DNA from: Defluviicoccus sp.
GTDB lineage: Bacteria; Pseudomonadota; Alphaproteobacteria; Rhodospirillales; Defluviicoccaceae
DNA length: 64,000 bases
Direction: 5' to 3'
NCBI GenBank assembly: GCA_029624735.1
Contig: JARSSM010000006.1
Span: 62,001-126,000 of the forward strand
Positions within the stretch are counted from its first letter, which is position 1, and the number at the start of each line of letters is the position of its first letter. Below, piece by piece: positions 39,461 to 46,636 of the stretch. The notes beneath the pieces are model-generated. The model worked only from the letters and a program-made list of their open reading frames with translations, had not been told where the DNA came from and made no database searches. The translations under genes and the position numbers were made by a program.

Positions 39461-39489
39461 GGTATGATCTTTTTCTGCTTTATCATACC
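39461..39489. promoter_or_regulatory. NikR operator between nikR and nikKMLQO
   Basis: A perfect inverted repeat GGTATGA-N15-TCATACC. It contains the known NikR half-sites GTATGA and TCATAC, but with 15 rather than the E. coli 16 bases between them. It sits 54 bases from the nikR start and 70 bases from the nikK start. TATGAT-like -10 boxes are embedded in both arms, so bound NikR would block divergent promoters. Confidence 0.85.
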
Positions 39490-39558
39490 GCAAACACGCC
39501 GCTCGTATCATAGCGCGGTTGCGGGCGAGCGGAACGAGCGAAAGCGAAGGGGACGGGG

Positions 39559-40335
39559 ATGCGGCGCACTCTCGGGGCGTTTACGGCGGCCTTCGTCGCG
39601 GTGGTGGCAAGTGGCCAGCCAGCGGGGGCCCACTTTCAGGAGCTTCTGCCCTCCACGGATGCGGTGGCGGAGCCGGCGCAGAGCAAGGTGACGCTCGATC
39701 TCGTCTTCACCCACCCGATGGAGCGCGGCCCGGTCATGCCGATGGCACGGCCGGCGCGCTTCGGGGTCAAGAACAACGGGACGACCGAGGACTTGGGCGC
39801 GCTCTTGAAGCCGCGCACGATCGCGGGCGCGCAGGCGTGGCAGGCCGTCTACGAGGTCAAGAAGCCGGGCAATTATGTCTTCTTCGTCGAGCCGCAGCCG
39901 TACTGGGAGGCGGGCGAGGAGAAGATGATCGTCCACTATGCCAAGGTCGTCGTCGACGGCTTTGGCCACGGCGATGGCTGGGATACCGCCGTCGGTTTGC
40001 CGGTCGAGATCAGGCCCCTCGTGCGTCCCTACGGCCTTTGGACCGGCAACGTCTTCCGCGGCATCGTCGAAGCCAAGGGCGAGCCGGTGCCGTTCGCCGA
40101 GATCGAGGTCGAGTGGGTTAACGACGGCACCATCACTCCGCCATCAGACGCCTTTGTCACCCAGGTCATTATGACCAACGCCCAGGGCGAGTTCGCCTAC
40201 GCAATGCCGCGCGCCGGCTGGTGGGGTTTTGCCGCGTTGATTGAGGCAGACCAGCCGATGCAGAGCCCCACTGGCAAGCCCGTTCCCGTCGAGCTGGGCG
40301 GGCTGATGTGGGTGCGTGCAGTCGACATGAAGTAG
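39559..40335 (+). CDS. nikK: NikK-type DUF4198 periplasmic nickel-uptake protein
   Basis: 258-residue exported DUF4198 protein. The signal peptide ends near residue 24 (GQPAGAHF), so the mature protein starts with or near a His. The beta-sandwich body has DLVFTHPMERGPVMPM and PYGLWTGNVFRGIV, and the C-terminal domain repeats the carboxypeptidase-regulatory-like fold (GEPVPFAEIEVEW). In NikKMLQO systems this protein is thought to capture or hand over Ni(II) to the membrane NikM. The ATG has AAGGGG upstream. It is the first gene after the NikR operator. Confidence 0.85.
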   Translation: MRRTLGAFTAAFVAVVASGQPAGAHFQELLPSTDAVAEPAQSKVTLDLVFTHPMERGPVMPMARPARFGVKNNGTTEDLGALLKPRTIAGAQAWQAVYEVKKPGNYVFFVEPQPYWEAGEEKMIVHYAKVVVDGFGHGDGWDTAVGLPVEIRPLVRPYGLWTGNVFRGIVEAKGEPVPFAEIEVEWVNDGTITPPSDAFVTQVIMTNAQGEFAYAMPRAGWWGFAALIEADQPMQSPTGKPVPVELGGLMWVRAVDMK

Positions 40336-40349
40336 GAACGGCGCGGCCA

Positions 40350-40973
40350 ATGGCGCACATTCCGGATGGGGTTCTCTCGGCGCCGGTGCTGATCGGCGCT
40401 GCCGCGGCAACTGCGGTCGGGGTGGCGATTGCCTTGAAGCGGCTCGATTCCGAGCGCATCCCGCAGACCGCCGTTTTGACCGCGGTGTTCTTTGTTGCGT
40501 CGCTGGTCCACATCCCGATCGGCCCGACGAGCGTGCATCCTCTCCTAAGCGGCCTGATGGGCCTCGTGCTGGGATGGGCCGCCGTGCCGGCCGTCCTCGT
40601 CGGTCTTGTCCTGCAGGCGGCTTTTTTCGGCTTCGGCGGCATCACCGTTCTTGGCGTCAATACGTTCAATATTGCACTGCCGGCGCTTCTGATTGCCGCC
40701 GTCATCGGGCCGCTCTTGCGAACCGCCGTGAACCCGAGGCGGATCGCCCTGCTGGGGGCCTTGGCCGGCGCCGTGGGCGTCGTTCTCACCGCCGTTCTGG
40801 TGTGCCTCAGCCTCGCCTTCAGCGCGCAAGAATACCGCCCGGCGCTCACGATCGTGCTGGCAAGCTACGCACCGCTGGCAGCGGTGGAAGCCGTGCTTAC
40901 GGCCGCGGCGGTCAGCCTTCTGCGCCGGGTCAAGCCGGAGCTGCTCAGCGTTGGCGGGGCTCGTCATGCGTAA
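40350..40973 (+). CDS. nikM: Nickel ECF transporter S component NikM (CbiM family)
   Basis: 207-residue, multi-TM substrate-binding subunit. The N-terminus MAHIPDGVLS corresponds to the MH-type start of CbiM/NikM, whose amino end and His bind the metal. With Ala second, Met would be removed and the His would again be residue 2. Further landmarks are HIPIGPTSVHPLLSG, the FGGITVLGVNTFNIALPALL segment and PLAAVEAVLTA. The NikR site and the nikK and nikL neighbours make nickel, not cobalt, the likely substrate. The stop overlaps nikL by 8 bases. Confidence 0.92.
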   Translation: MAHIPDGVLSAPVLIGAAAATAVGVAIALKRLDSERIPQTAVLTAVFFVASLVHIPIGPTSVHPLLSGLMGLVLGWAAVPAVLVGLVLQAAFFGFGGITVLGVNTFNIALPALLIAAVIGPLLRTAVNPRRIALLGALAGAVGVVLTAVLVCLSLAFSAQEYRPALTIVLASYAPLAAVEAVLTAAAVSLLRRVKPELLSVGGARHA

Positions 40974-41586
40974 GTGGCTGGTGCCGGCGGTCATGATCGG
41001 CGCCTTGATGGCGGCGGCCGCTTCGCCCGCGCACGCCCACAAGCTCAAGGTGTTTGCCACCGCTGTTGGCGAACGCATTGAAGGCACTGTCTATTTCGTC
41101 GGCGGCGGCCCGGCGCCAGGCGCGCGGATCCTCGTCGAAAGCACTGACGGCAAGCCGATCGAGGAACTGACGGCCGACGACGCTGGCGCCTTTGCCATTA
41201 CGGCCAAGGTGCGGACCGATCATGTCATCGTCACGGATTCCGCTGACGGTCACTCCGCCCGCACGACCATCCCTGCGAGCCTTTTGCCGACGAGCCTGCC
41301 GCTGCCCGCTTCCGTACCGGCCACGACCGCGACCGAATCCCCTGGCTCGACGGCGCCCGCGCCCACTCTAGAAGGTAGAGAAGGTAGGACGGGCGACCCG
41401 AACGCCACGGAGGCAAGCATCGCGCAGGCGGTCGCCCAGCAGGTCGCGCCGTTACGCCAGCAATTGAGCGCCTACGAAGACCAGGTGCGGCTGCGCGATG
41501 TTCTGGGCGGACTTGGCTACATCCTGGGGCTTGCAGGCCTGTTCGCCTGGATGCGCGCACGCCGGCCGACGGGAGGCGGGCGTTGA
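40966..41586 (+). CDS. nikL: Nickel ECF transporter accessory protein NikL
   Basis: 206-residue protein with a signal peptide (VPAVMIGALMAAAASPAHAH), a periplasmic beta-sandwich domain (VYFVGGGPAPGARILVES), a Ser/Pro/Thr-rich linker, a short coiled coil (AQQVAPLRQQLSAYEDQVR) and one C-terminal TM helix (GYILGLAGLFAWM). This is the layout of NikL/CbiL-like proteins that support NikM in nickel ECF systems. The ATG at 40966 lies within the nikM end, and the stop overlaps the TTG start of nikQ by 3 bases. Confidence 0.88.
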   Translation: MRKWLVPAVMIGALMAAAASPAHAHKLKVFATAVGERIEGTVYFVGGGPAPGARILVESTDGKPIEELTADDAGAFAITAKVRTDHVIVTDSADGHSARTTIPASLLPTSLPLPASVPATTATESPGSTAPAPTLEGREGRTGDPNATEASIAQAVAQQVAPLRQQLSAYEDQVRLRDVLGGLGYILGLAGLFAWMRARRPTGGGR

Positions 41587-42353
41587 CGGCCTTAGCATCA
41601 GCCGGCAGCACGGCTACCGCCCCCACCGCGGGCTTTATCGACGCTGTTTCGCCAAGCACGCGTGTCGGCGCGGCCATCGCCTTTGCCGTCGCGACGGTCG
41701 CGCTCGACCGGCTGCCGCTGCTCGCCTTGGCGCTCGCCATCGCGGTCGTCCTGGCGGCGCTCGCACGCCTGCCGGCGGCGTCAACCGCACGCCGCCTCGC
41801 CGGCATGGATGCCTTTATGCTCGCCGTCTTGGCGTTCCTGCCGTTTACCGTCCCTGGCACACCCTTGTTCGTGGTCGCCGGCCTGAGTGCGAGCGCGGAA
41901 GGCCTGCGCCAAGCTGTCGCCATCGTGCTGACCGCGAACACCATCGTGCTGGCAGTCCTGGCGCTTGTCGGCACACTCGAACCGGTGGCGCTCGGCCGGG
42001 CGCTCGCCGCCCTCAAGGTGCCGGACAAGGTCGTCCACCTGCTGTTGTTCACAGTCCGCTACATCGCCGTCCTCAAGGACGAATACGGACGGATGGTGCT
42101 GGCAATGCGCGCCCGCGGCTTTCGCCCGCGCGGCAACCGGCACACCTGGAACAGCTTCGGCTGGTTGTTCGGCATGCTGCTCGTCCGCAGTTTTGAGCGC
42201 TCGGAGCGCATTCATGCGGCGATGAAATGCCGTGGTTTTTCAGGCCGGTTTTGCCTCGTGGAGGGAGAAATCGCCTCTCCGGCCGACCTGCCTTTCGCGA
42301 CCGGCTTCGGCTTGCTGCTGGTGCTGCTGCTGGTGGCCAAGGTGGTGTGGTGA
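41583..42353 (+). CDS. nikQ: ECF transporter transmembrane protein NikQ (CbiQ family)
   Basis: 256-residue T component that couples NikM to the ATPase. There are several TM helices; the coupling motifs are ALAALKVPDKVVHLLLFTVRY and AMRARGFRPRG, followed by a second AMKCRGFSG. These two alanine-arginine-glycine helices contact the ATPase. The start is a TTG at 41583 overlapping the nikL stop (TTGA); no ATG gives a full first helix. The nikO GTG overlaps its stop by 4 bases. Confidence 0.92.
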   Translation: MTALASAGSTATAPTAGFIDAVSPSTRVGAAIAFAVATVALDRLPLLALALAIAVVLAALARLPAASTARRLAGMDAFMLAVLAFLPFTVPGTPLFVVAGLSASAEGLRQAVAIVLTANTIVLAVLALVGTLEPVALGRALAALKVPDKVVHLLLFTVRYIAVLKDEYGRMVLAMRARGFRPRGNRHTWNSFGWLFGMLLVRSFERSERIHAAMKCRGFSGRFCLVEGEIASPADLPFATGFGLLLVLLLVAKVVW

Positions 42354-43123
42354 GTTCGCCGCTGTTCGCGCTTGAGAACGTGCAGTTCGCTCGCCCGGAC
42401 GGTCGCGTCGTGCTGGCAGGGATCGACTTCGAGCTCCGGCCCGGTGAGCGCGTCGCGCTTATCGGCGGCAATGGCGCCGGCAAGACGACGCTCCTCCACC
42501 TGATGGTCGGCCTGCACCGGCCTGCGGCGGGAACGATCGTGGCGTTCGGCAGCGAACGCATCGTTGAAGCGGATTTTCACGAGGTCCGCAGGCGCGCGGG
42601 CCTGCTGTTCCAGGATTCGGATGACCAACTGTTCTGCCCGACCGTGCTCGACGACGTCGCCTTCGGTCCGCTCAATCTCGGCTATAGCCGCGCCCAAGCG
42701 CACGAGATCGCGGACGCAACCTTGCATTCGCTGGGCCTCGCCGGCTTTGCCGGGCGGATTACGCACAAGCTCTCCGGTGGCGAAAAGCGGTTGGTTTCGC
42801 TTGCAACCGTGCTCGCCATGCAGCCCGATGTGCTTCTGCTTGATGAGCCGACCAGCGGCCTCGATGCTGCCGCCAACGAGGGGCTCGTCGCGCACCTGCA
42901 GGGGCTGCCGCAGGCCATGGTCATCGTCTCTCACGACCGGGCGCTGATCACCGCACTTGCGACCCGTGTCATCGTGATGCGTGACGGCCGGCTGCACGCG
43001 GCCCGTCTGCACGCTCACCCGCACGCGCATGTGCATACCCATCCGCATCTGCACGCGGTCACGGAAACCGCGGATGAACACAAGGCGGACGATGCTCACG
43101 ACATCTTGCATGACCTGACCTGA
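42350..43123 (+). CDS. nikO: ECF transporter ATP-binding protein NikO (CbiO family)
   Basis: 257-residue ABC ATPase. Walker A is GGNGAGKT (about 39-46), the Q-loop region is LLFQDSDDQLF, the signature LSGGEKRL, Walker B DVLLLDEPTSGLD and the switch His VSHD. The C-terminus carries a run of alternating histidines (HAHPHAHVHTHPHLH) that is not part of the catalytic fold and could bind nickel. The GTG start at 42350 overlaps the nikQ stop (GTGA). It ends the nikKMLQO operon. Confidence 0.93.
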   Translation: MSSPLFALENVQFARPDGRVVLAGIDFELRPGERVALIGGNGAGKTTLLHLMVGLHRPAAGTIVAFGSERIVEADFHEVRRRAGLLFQDSDDQLFCPTVLDDVAFGPLNLGYSRAQAHEIADATLHSLGLAGFAGRITHKLSGGEKRLVSLATVLAMQPDVLLLDEPTSGLDAAANEGLVAHLQGLPQAMVIVSHDRALITALATRVIVMRDGRLHAARLHAHPHAHVHTHPHLHAVTETADEHKADDAHDILHDLT

Positions 43124-43213
43124 CCCGCGGACGGCAGGCTGCCGTACCGCTGCACCTCGAATGCAAGGAAGCAAGCGACCGAAACGCGGCTGCAAGTCTC
43201 GTTTCCGATTGCA

Positions 43214-43230
43214 ACGTTATATTATAACGT
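43214..43230. promoter_or_regulatory. Zur-like palindrome upstream of the porin gene
   Basis: ACGTTATA-T-TATAACGT is a perfect palindrome with 8-bp arms around one central base, 74 bases before the porin ATG. The core GTTATA-T-TATAAC matches the gammaproteobacterial Zur consensus core. A TATTAT-like -10 lies inside it. A zinc-dependent repressor site is the leading reading; another Fur-family or unrelated regulator is possible. Confidence 0.5.
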
Positions 43231-43304
43231 ATACCCATGCCGTTGATGACAGGCTTCGCTTAAGGCGACGCGCACAAATCGGGAAAGAAGGAGCCCAAGC
43301 CAAA

Positions 43305-44576
43305 ATGAGACCGCCTCGAAACCGCCCCTTGCTCTGGGCTGCAGCCGTTCTGATGTTACCGACCGCCGCATTGGCCGACGGCTTCGACGACTGGCTGCAG
43401 GGCGACTACGCCACCGGGACCTGGGGCGGTTTGCGGACGTCGCTTGAGGATGCGGGCGTCACCTTCGAAGGAGGGTACACGACCGACCTGATGGCGGTCC
43501 GCAACGGCAATGCCGGCTCGGGCGACGGCTGGGCTTATGCCGGCCGCATCGACTTCGGCGTCGAGCTTGATTTCGAGAAGCTCGCCGGGATTCCCGGCTT
43601 GAGCGTGTATGCCAGCGGCGCTTGGTCGTCGGGAAGCAACCTTTCCGACCAGCAGGGCGGCAACCTCTTCGCCGTGCAGCAGGTTTTTACCGGCCGTGAA
43701 ATCCGGTTGTCGCAGCTGTACGTCCAGCAGCGACTGTTCGAGGACGTCTTGACGTTGAAGGCTGGCCGCGTGACGACGGAAGACGATTTCCTCGCCTCCG
43801 ACATCTACGCCAACTACGTCAACGGCGGCATCAATGGCGTGCCGGGCAATGTCCCCGGCAGCAACTTCGGCTACACGACGGCGCCGTTTGCGCAGTGGGG
43901 CGCGGTCATTGCCGTCGAGCCGGTCGAGCACCTGCGCTTTGCCGTCGGTGTCTACAACGCGGACGAGAAAACCATCGACGATCGCAGGAACGGCACCCGC
44001 TTCACGCTCGACGCGGAAGACGGCGTGTTTGCCGTCGGTGAGGTGAGCTATGCCTGGAATCAGGTGGAGGAAGGCGAAGACGGCACCGAGCCATCATTCC
44101 CCGAAGGCCTGCCCGGCCTGGCCAAGCTCGGCATCTTCGGTGAAAGCGGCGACCGCGAGGACTTGAAGGACGGCGGCGACAAGGATGGCAATGTCGGCTT
44201 CTATGTGTCCCTGGAGCAGATGGTCTACCGGGAGGCGGACACGGCCGATCAGGGTTTGACGCCGTGGGCGGTGGTCGCCTACCAGCCGCGCGAGTCCATC
44301 AACGAGCTGCCCTTATTCTTCGGAGCCGGCCTCGTCTACAAAGGCCTGATCCCGGACCGCAACGAGGACAGCGCCGCCATCGGCTTCTTCTATGGCAAGC
44401 TTTCCGGCGACATCAATCCGGGCGGCTCGGAGAAGATCCTCGAGTTCGCCTACACGCTCCAGCTCGCGCCGTGGTTCTACGTCCGGCCGGACCTGCAATT
44501 CGTGTTCGACCCAGCCGGTGTCTCGAGTGCCGACACCGCGGTCGTCTTCGGCGGCGAAATCGGCATCACCTTCTGA
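43305..44576 (+). CDS. OprB-family (carbohydrate-selective type) outer-membrane porin
   Basis: 423-residue outer-membrane beta-barrel. The signal peptide ends near 26 (PTAALADGF). The mature start DGFDDWLQGDYATGTWGGLRTSLEDAGVTFEGG is typical of OprB-family porins. Barrel strands with alternating hydrophobic residues and aromatic girdles continue to the terminal Phe (GGEIGITF), the BAM recognition signal. The substrate is uncertain: the name comes from glucose porins, but the Zur-like upstream site and the adjacent nickel operon leave metal-related uptake open. AAGGAG lies 12 bases before the ATG. Confidence 0.88.
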   Translation: MRPPRNRPLLWAAAVLMLPTAALADGFDDWLQGDYATGTWGGLRTSLEDAGVTFEGGYTTDLMAVRNGNAGSGDGWAYAGRIDFGVELDFEKLAGIPGLSVYASGAWSSGSNLSDQQGGNLFAVQQVFTGREIRLSQLYVQQRLFEDVLTLKAGRVTTEDDFLASDIYANYVNGGINGVPGNVPGSNFGYTTAPFAQWGAVIAVEPVEHLRFAVGVYNADEKTIDDRRNGTRFTLDAEDGVFAVGEVSYAWNQVEEGEDGTEPSFPEGLPGLAKLGIFGESGDREDLKDGGDKDGNVGFYVSLEQMVYREADTADQGLTPWAVVAYQPRESINELPLFFGAGLVYKGLIPDRNEDSAAIGFFYGKLSGDINPGGSEKILEFAYTLQLAPWFYVRPDLQFVFDPAGVSSADTAVVFGGEIGITF

Positions 44577-44592
44577 GCGCGCTTGTGGCCCA

Positions 44593-44708
44593 GTGCAGCG
44601 ACCCAATCGGGCGATTCACGCCCGAGCTAGGTTGTCGCTGCACAACATATTGAATCGCGTGCACTTTCGGCACAAACAGAGCGAACATCCTGTTTGTGCC
44701 AGTGCACT
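44593..44708. repeat. Structured tandem repeat, unit A (116 bp)
   Basis: First copy of a tandem repeat with a 117-bp period. It has two hairpins. The first is GTGCAGCGAC (44593-44602) pairing with GTCGCTGCAC (44634-44643), with a nested TCGGGCG/CGCCCGA stem. The second is GGCACAAACAG (44669-44679) pairing with CTGTTTGTGCC (44690-44700), extended by GTGCACT/AGTGCAC. The 10-base loop of the second hairpin reads AGCGAACATC. It begins 16 bases after the porin stop. Confidence 0.92.
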
Positions 44709-44709
44709 C

Positions 44710-44825
44710 GTGCAGCGACCCAATCGGGTGATTCACGCCCGAGCTAGGTTGTCGCTGCACAACAGTTTGAATCGCGTGCACTTTCGGCACAAACAGGATG
44801 TTCGCTCTGTTTGTGCCAGTGCACT
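44710..44825. repeat. Structured tandem repeat, unit B (116 bp, inverted loop)
   Basis: Second copy, differing from unit A at three single bases plus the 10-base loop of the second hairpin (44797-44806). That loop reads GATGTTCGCT, the exact reverse complement of the loop in unit A. One of the substitutions turns a G-C pair of the nested stem into a G-U-compatible pair, so the fold is kept. The end of the unit overlaps the stop codon of the minus-strand gene that follows. Confidence 0.92.
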
Positions 44826-45786
44826 AGGTGACGAGCCCGGGCGATCCGGGCGGGCGGTCGCAGCGGCCGGGCGCGGCAGGGTCCTGTCCTTCGGCTTCGA
44901 AGGCGAGCCCGCCGCGCGCCGCCAGGATGCCGAGGGCGGTCTCGAACATCTGCCGCACGCCGGCGCGGACAGGAGGTGGCAGCATGGCTTCGGAGCGCAC
45001 GATCAGGTCGAAGCGATCGCCGCCGTCGTTCATCAGGCCGTCGAGTTCCAGCGCGCCCAGCCGGGTCAAGCGCACATTGATCACGAAGCGGCGGCCAAGC
45101 CCGTTGCTGCGCGCCGCCTCCCCTCGTTCCCGCCACTGAAGATAGAGCGGCGACGGGGTGGCATCGGCCGGGAGCGCGATCCACGCTTGGCGCCATTCGC
45201 CGAGCGCGTTCTCGCTCTCCTGCCGGCTGGCCGGCCGGGCAGCGTCGTCGCGTTCCAGGCGCTGAACCGATGCCTCGACGGCGCGCGCGATCGATGTCGC
45301 CCGCTCGCCGCTAGGCTCTTCCCCGACTTGACGGGAGAGCCCGACCTCACGGGAGAGCCCGACCTCACGGGAGAGAACGTCCAAGATGCGGATGGCGAAG
45401 CCGTCCAGCGTTCGCACTGCCGGACCGGTGGAGGCCGCTCCCGCGCCGCCTGCCGCTGCAGCCGTGGCTGGCATGGCCGGCGCTTGCGGAGATGCCCGCT
45501 CGTGGCGCGTTTGCGGCTGCCCAGGCCTCAAGCGCGCGTCCGGCAGCCCGCTCAGATCAACCACGACCGGGCCAGGCTCCACGGCTGTGGCGGCGGCCGA
45601 GGAATTCGGTGGCGAACCGGCAAACGCGAGCGTTCCGGAGCCTGCGGTTGGCAGGGCCGCGGGCGTTGCGGGCGCTGTTGGTGCGCGCGCAGCCGTCCCC
45701 CCGGCTGCAACCGTGCCGGTCAGGGGATGAGCGGGTCCCACCATCCCCAGCAGCGCCGTGGCGAGCGGTCCGATGGTGAGGGTCAC
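44824..45786 (-). CDS. FliK-like flagellar protein (second copy, divergent)
   Basis: 320-residue protein at the end of the flagellar operon. The first half is low-complexity Ala/Pro/Gly. The last 110 residues (FVINVRLTRLGALELDGLM and RAGVRQMFETALGILAARGGLAF) resemble the C-terminal domain of hook-length control proteins, although weakly. A true fliK is present at 57725-59281, so this may be an additional ruler-like or export-switch protein. An 18-bp triplicate (45322-45375) encodes LSREVG/LSREVG/LSRQVG in the linker. The start is a GTG at 45786. The function is an inference from position and C-terminal similarity. Confidence 0.6.
   Translation of the reverse strand: MTLTIGPLATALLGMVGPAHPLTGTVAAGGTAARAPTAPATPAALPTAGSGTLAFAGSPPNSSAAATAVEPGPVVVDLSGLPDARLRPGQPQTRHERASPQAPAMPATAAAAGGAGAASTGPAVRTLDGFAIRILDVLSREVGLSREVGLSRQVGEEPSGERATSIARAVEASVQRLERDDAARPASRQESENALGEWRQAWIALPADATPSPLYLQWRERGEAARSNGLGRRFVINVRLTRLGALELDGLMNDGGDRFDLIVRSEAMLPPPVRAGVRQMFETALGILAARGGLAFEAEGQDPAAPGRCDRPPGSPGLVT
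45322..45375. repeat. 18-bp tandem triplicate inside the FliK-like gene
   Basis: Three adjacent copies of an 18-bp unit, cccgac(c/t)t.acgggagag; the second and third are identical. They encode three LSR(E/Q)VG hexapeptides in frame, so copy-number change would alter linker length without a frameshift. Confidence 0.9.
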
Positions 45787-45811
45787 ACGATTGCGCTCTG
45801 CCCCTGCCCGC

Positions 45812-46636
45812 TCACGCGCCCGCTGCCGATGCGGTGAAACTGCACGCCGAACGCGCCGCCAGCTTTGTCGCGATCAGCTCCACATCAAGCGCGGCCAAGG
45901 CATTCGGATACCGGCTTAAGATCGACATCTGGTTGCGGATGCTCTCGCGGACCTTCGCGTCGCGACGGACGATGCCCAGGAGCGAGGGCGACAGCTTGAG
46001 AAAGCTCTCGCAGGCCTTCTGCAGCGCCCTGAACGCCGTTTGCCCCTCACGTTCCGTCGCGGCCATGTTGACGACAACGTTGATCGGCCCGTCGCCACCA
46101 TCGCGCTGGCGCATCTTGATGAAGGCGTAAGCGTCGGTGAGCGAGGTCGGCTCGTTGGTCAGCACGACGATACACGTATCGGCGGCAAGGCTGAGTTGGC
46201 GGACGTTGCGGTCGAGGCCGGCACCAAGGTCGAGAATGATATGGTCGTAGCCCTCAGCGACTGCCCGCAAGCGTTCGATCAACCATTCGATCTGCGCTTG
46301 CGGCTGATTGGCGAGCAAGCCGGAACCGGAATGGCCGGCAATGACATCGAAGCCGCCGTCGGCGTAGGGGATCACCGCGTCCGCAAGCGGCAGCGGGCCG
46401 CTCAGTACACCACCCAGATCGCGGGGCGGCATCAGGCCCAGCTGGACGTCGACATTGGCAAGGCCGAGATCGCCATCGAACAGGAGCGTGCGGGTGCCGG
46501 CCCGAGCCAGTGCATGGGCCAGCGTGATGGCAAGCCATGTCTTGCCGACACCGCCCTTGCCGGATGCGATGGCCACGAGGTGCGAAGAGCGCCCAGGTTC
46601 GATCAAGGTCGGGGCGGAAACCGGAACGAACGTCAT
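45812..46636 (-). CDS. flhG: Flagellar number regulator FlhG (FleN), MinD-like ATPase
   Basis: 274-residue ParA/MinD-family ATPase that limits flagellar number and works with FlhF. The deviant Walker A is SGKGGVGKTWLA, switch I DGDLGLANVDVQLG and switch II IILDLGAGLD. The C-terminal region replaces the long MinD amphipathic helix with KVRESIRNQMSILSRYPNA. The ATG shares one base with the flhF stop (TGATG). Confidence 0.93.
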   Translation of the reverse strand: MTFVPVSAPTLIEPGRSSHLVAIASGKGGVGKTWLAITLAHALARAGTRTLLFDGDLGLANVDVQLGLMPPRDLGGVLSGPLPLADAVIPYADGGFDVIAGHSGSGLLANQPQAQIEWLIERLRAVAEGYDHIILDLGAGLDRNVRQLSLAADTCIVVLTNEPTSLTDAYAFIKMRQRDGGDGPINVVVNMAATEREGQTAFRALQKACESFLKLSPSLLGIVRRDAKVRESIRNQMSILSRYPNALAALDVELIATKLAARSACSFTASAAGA

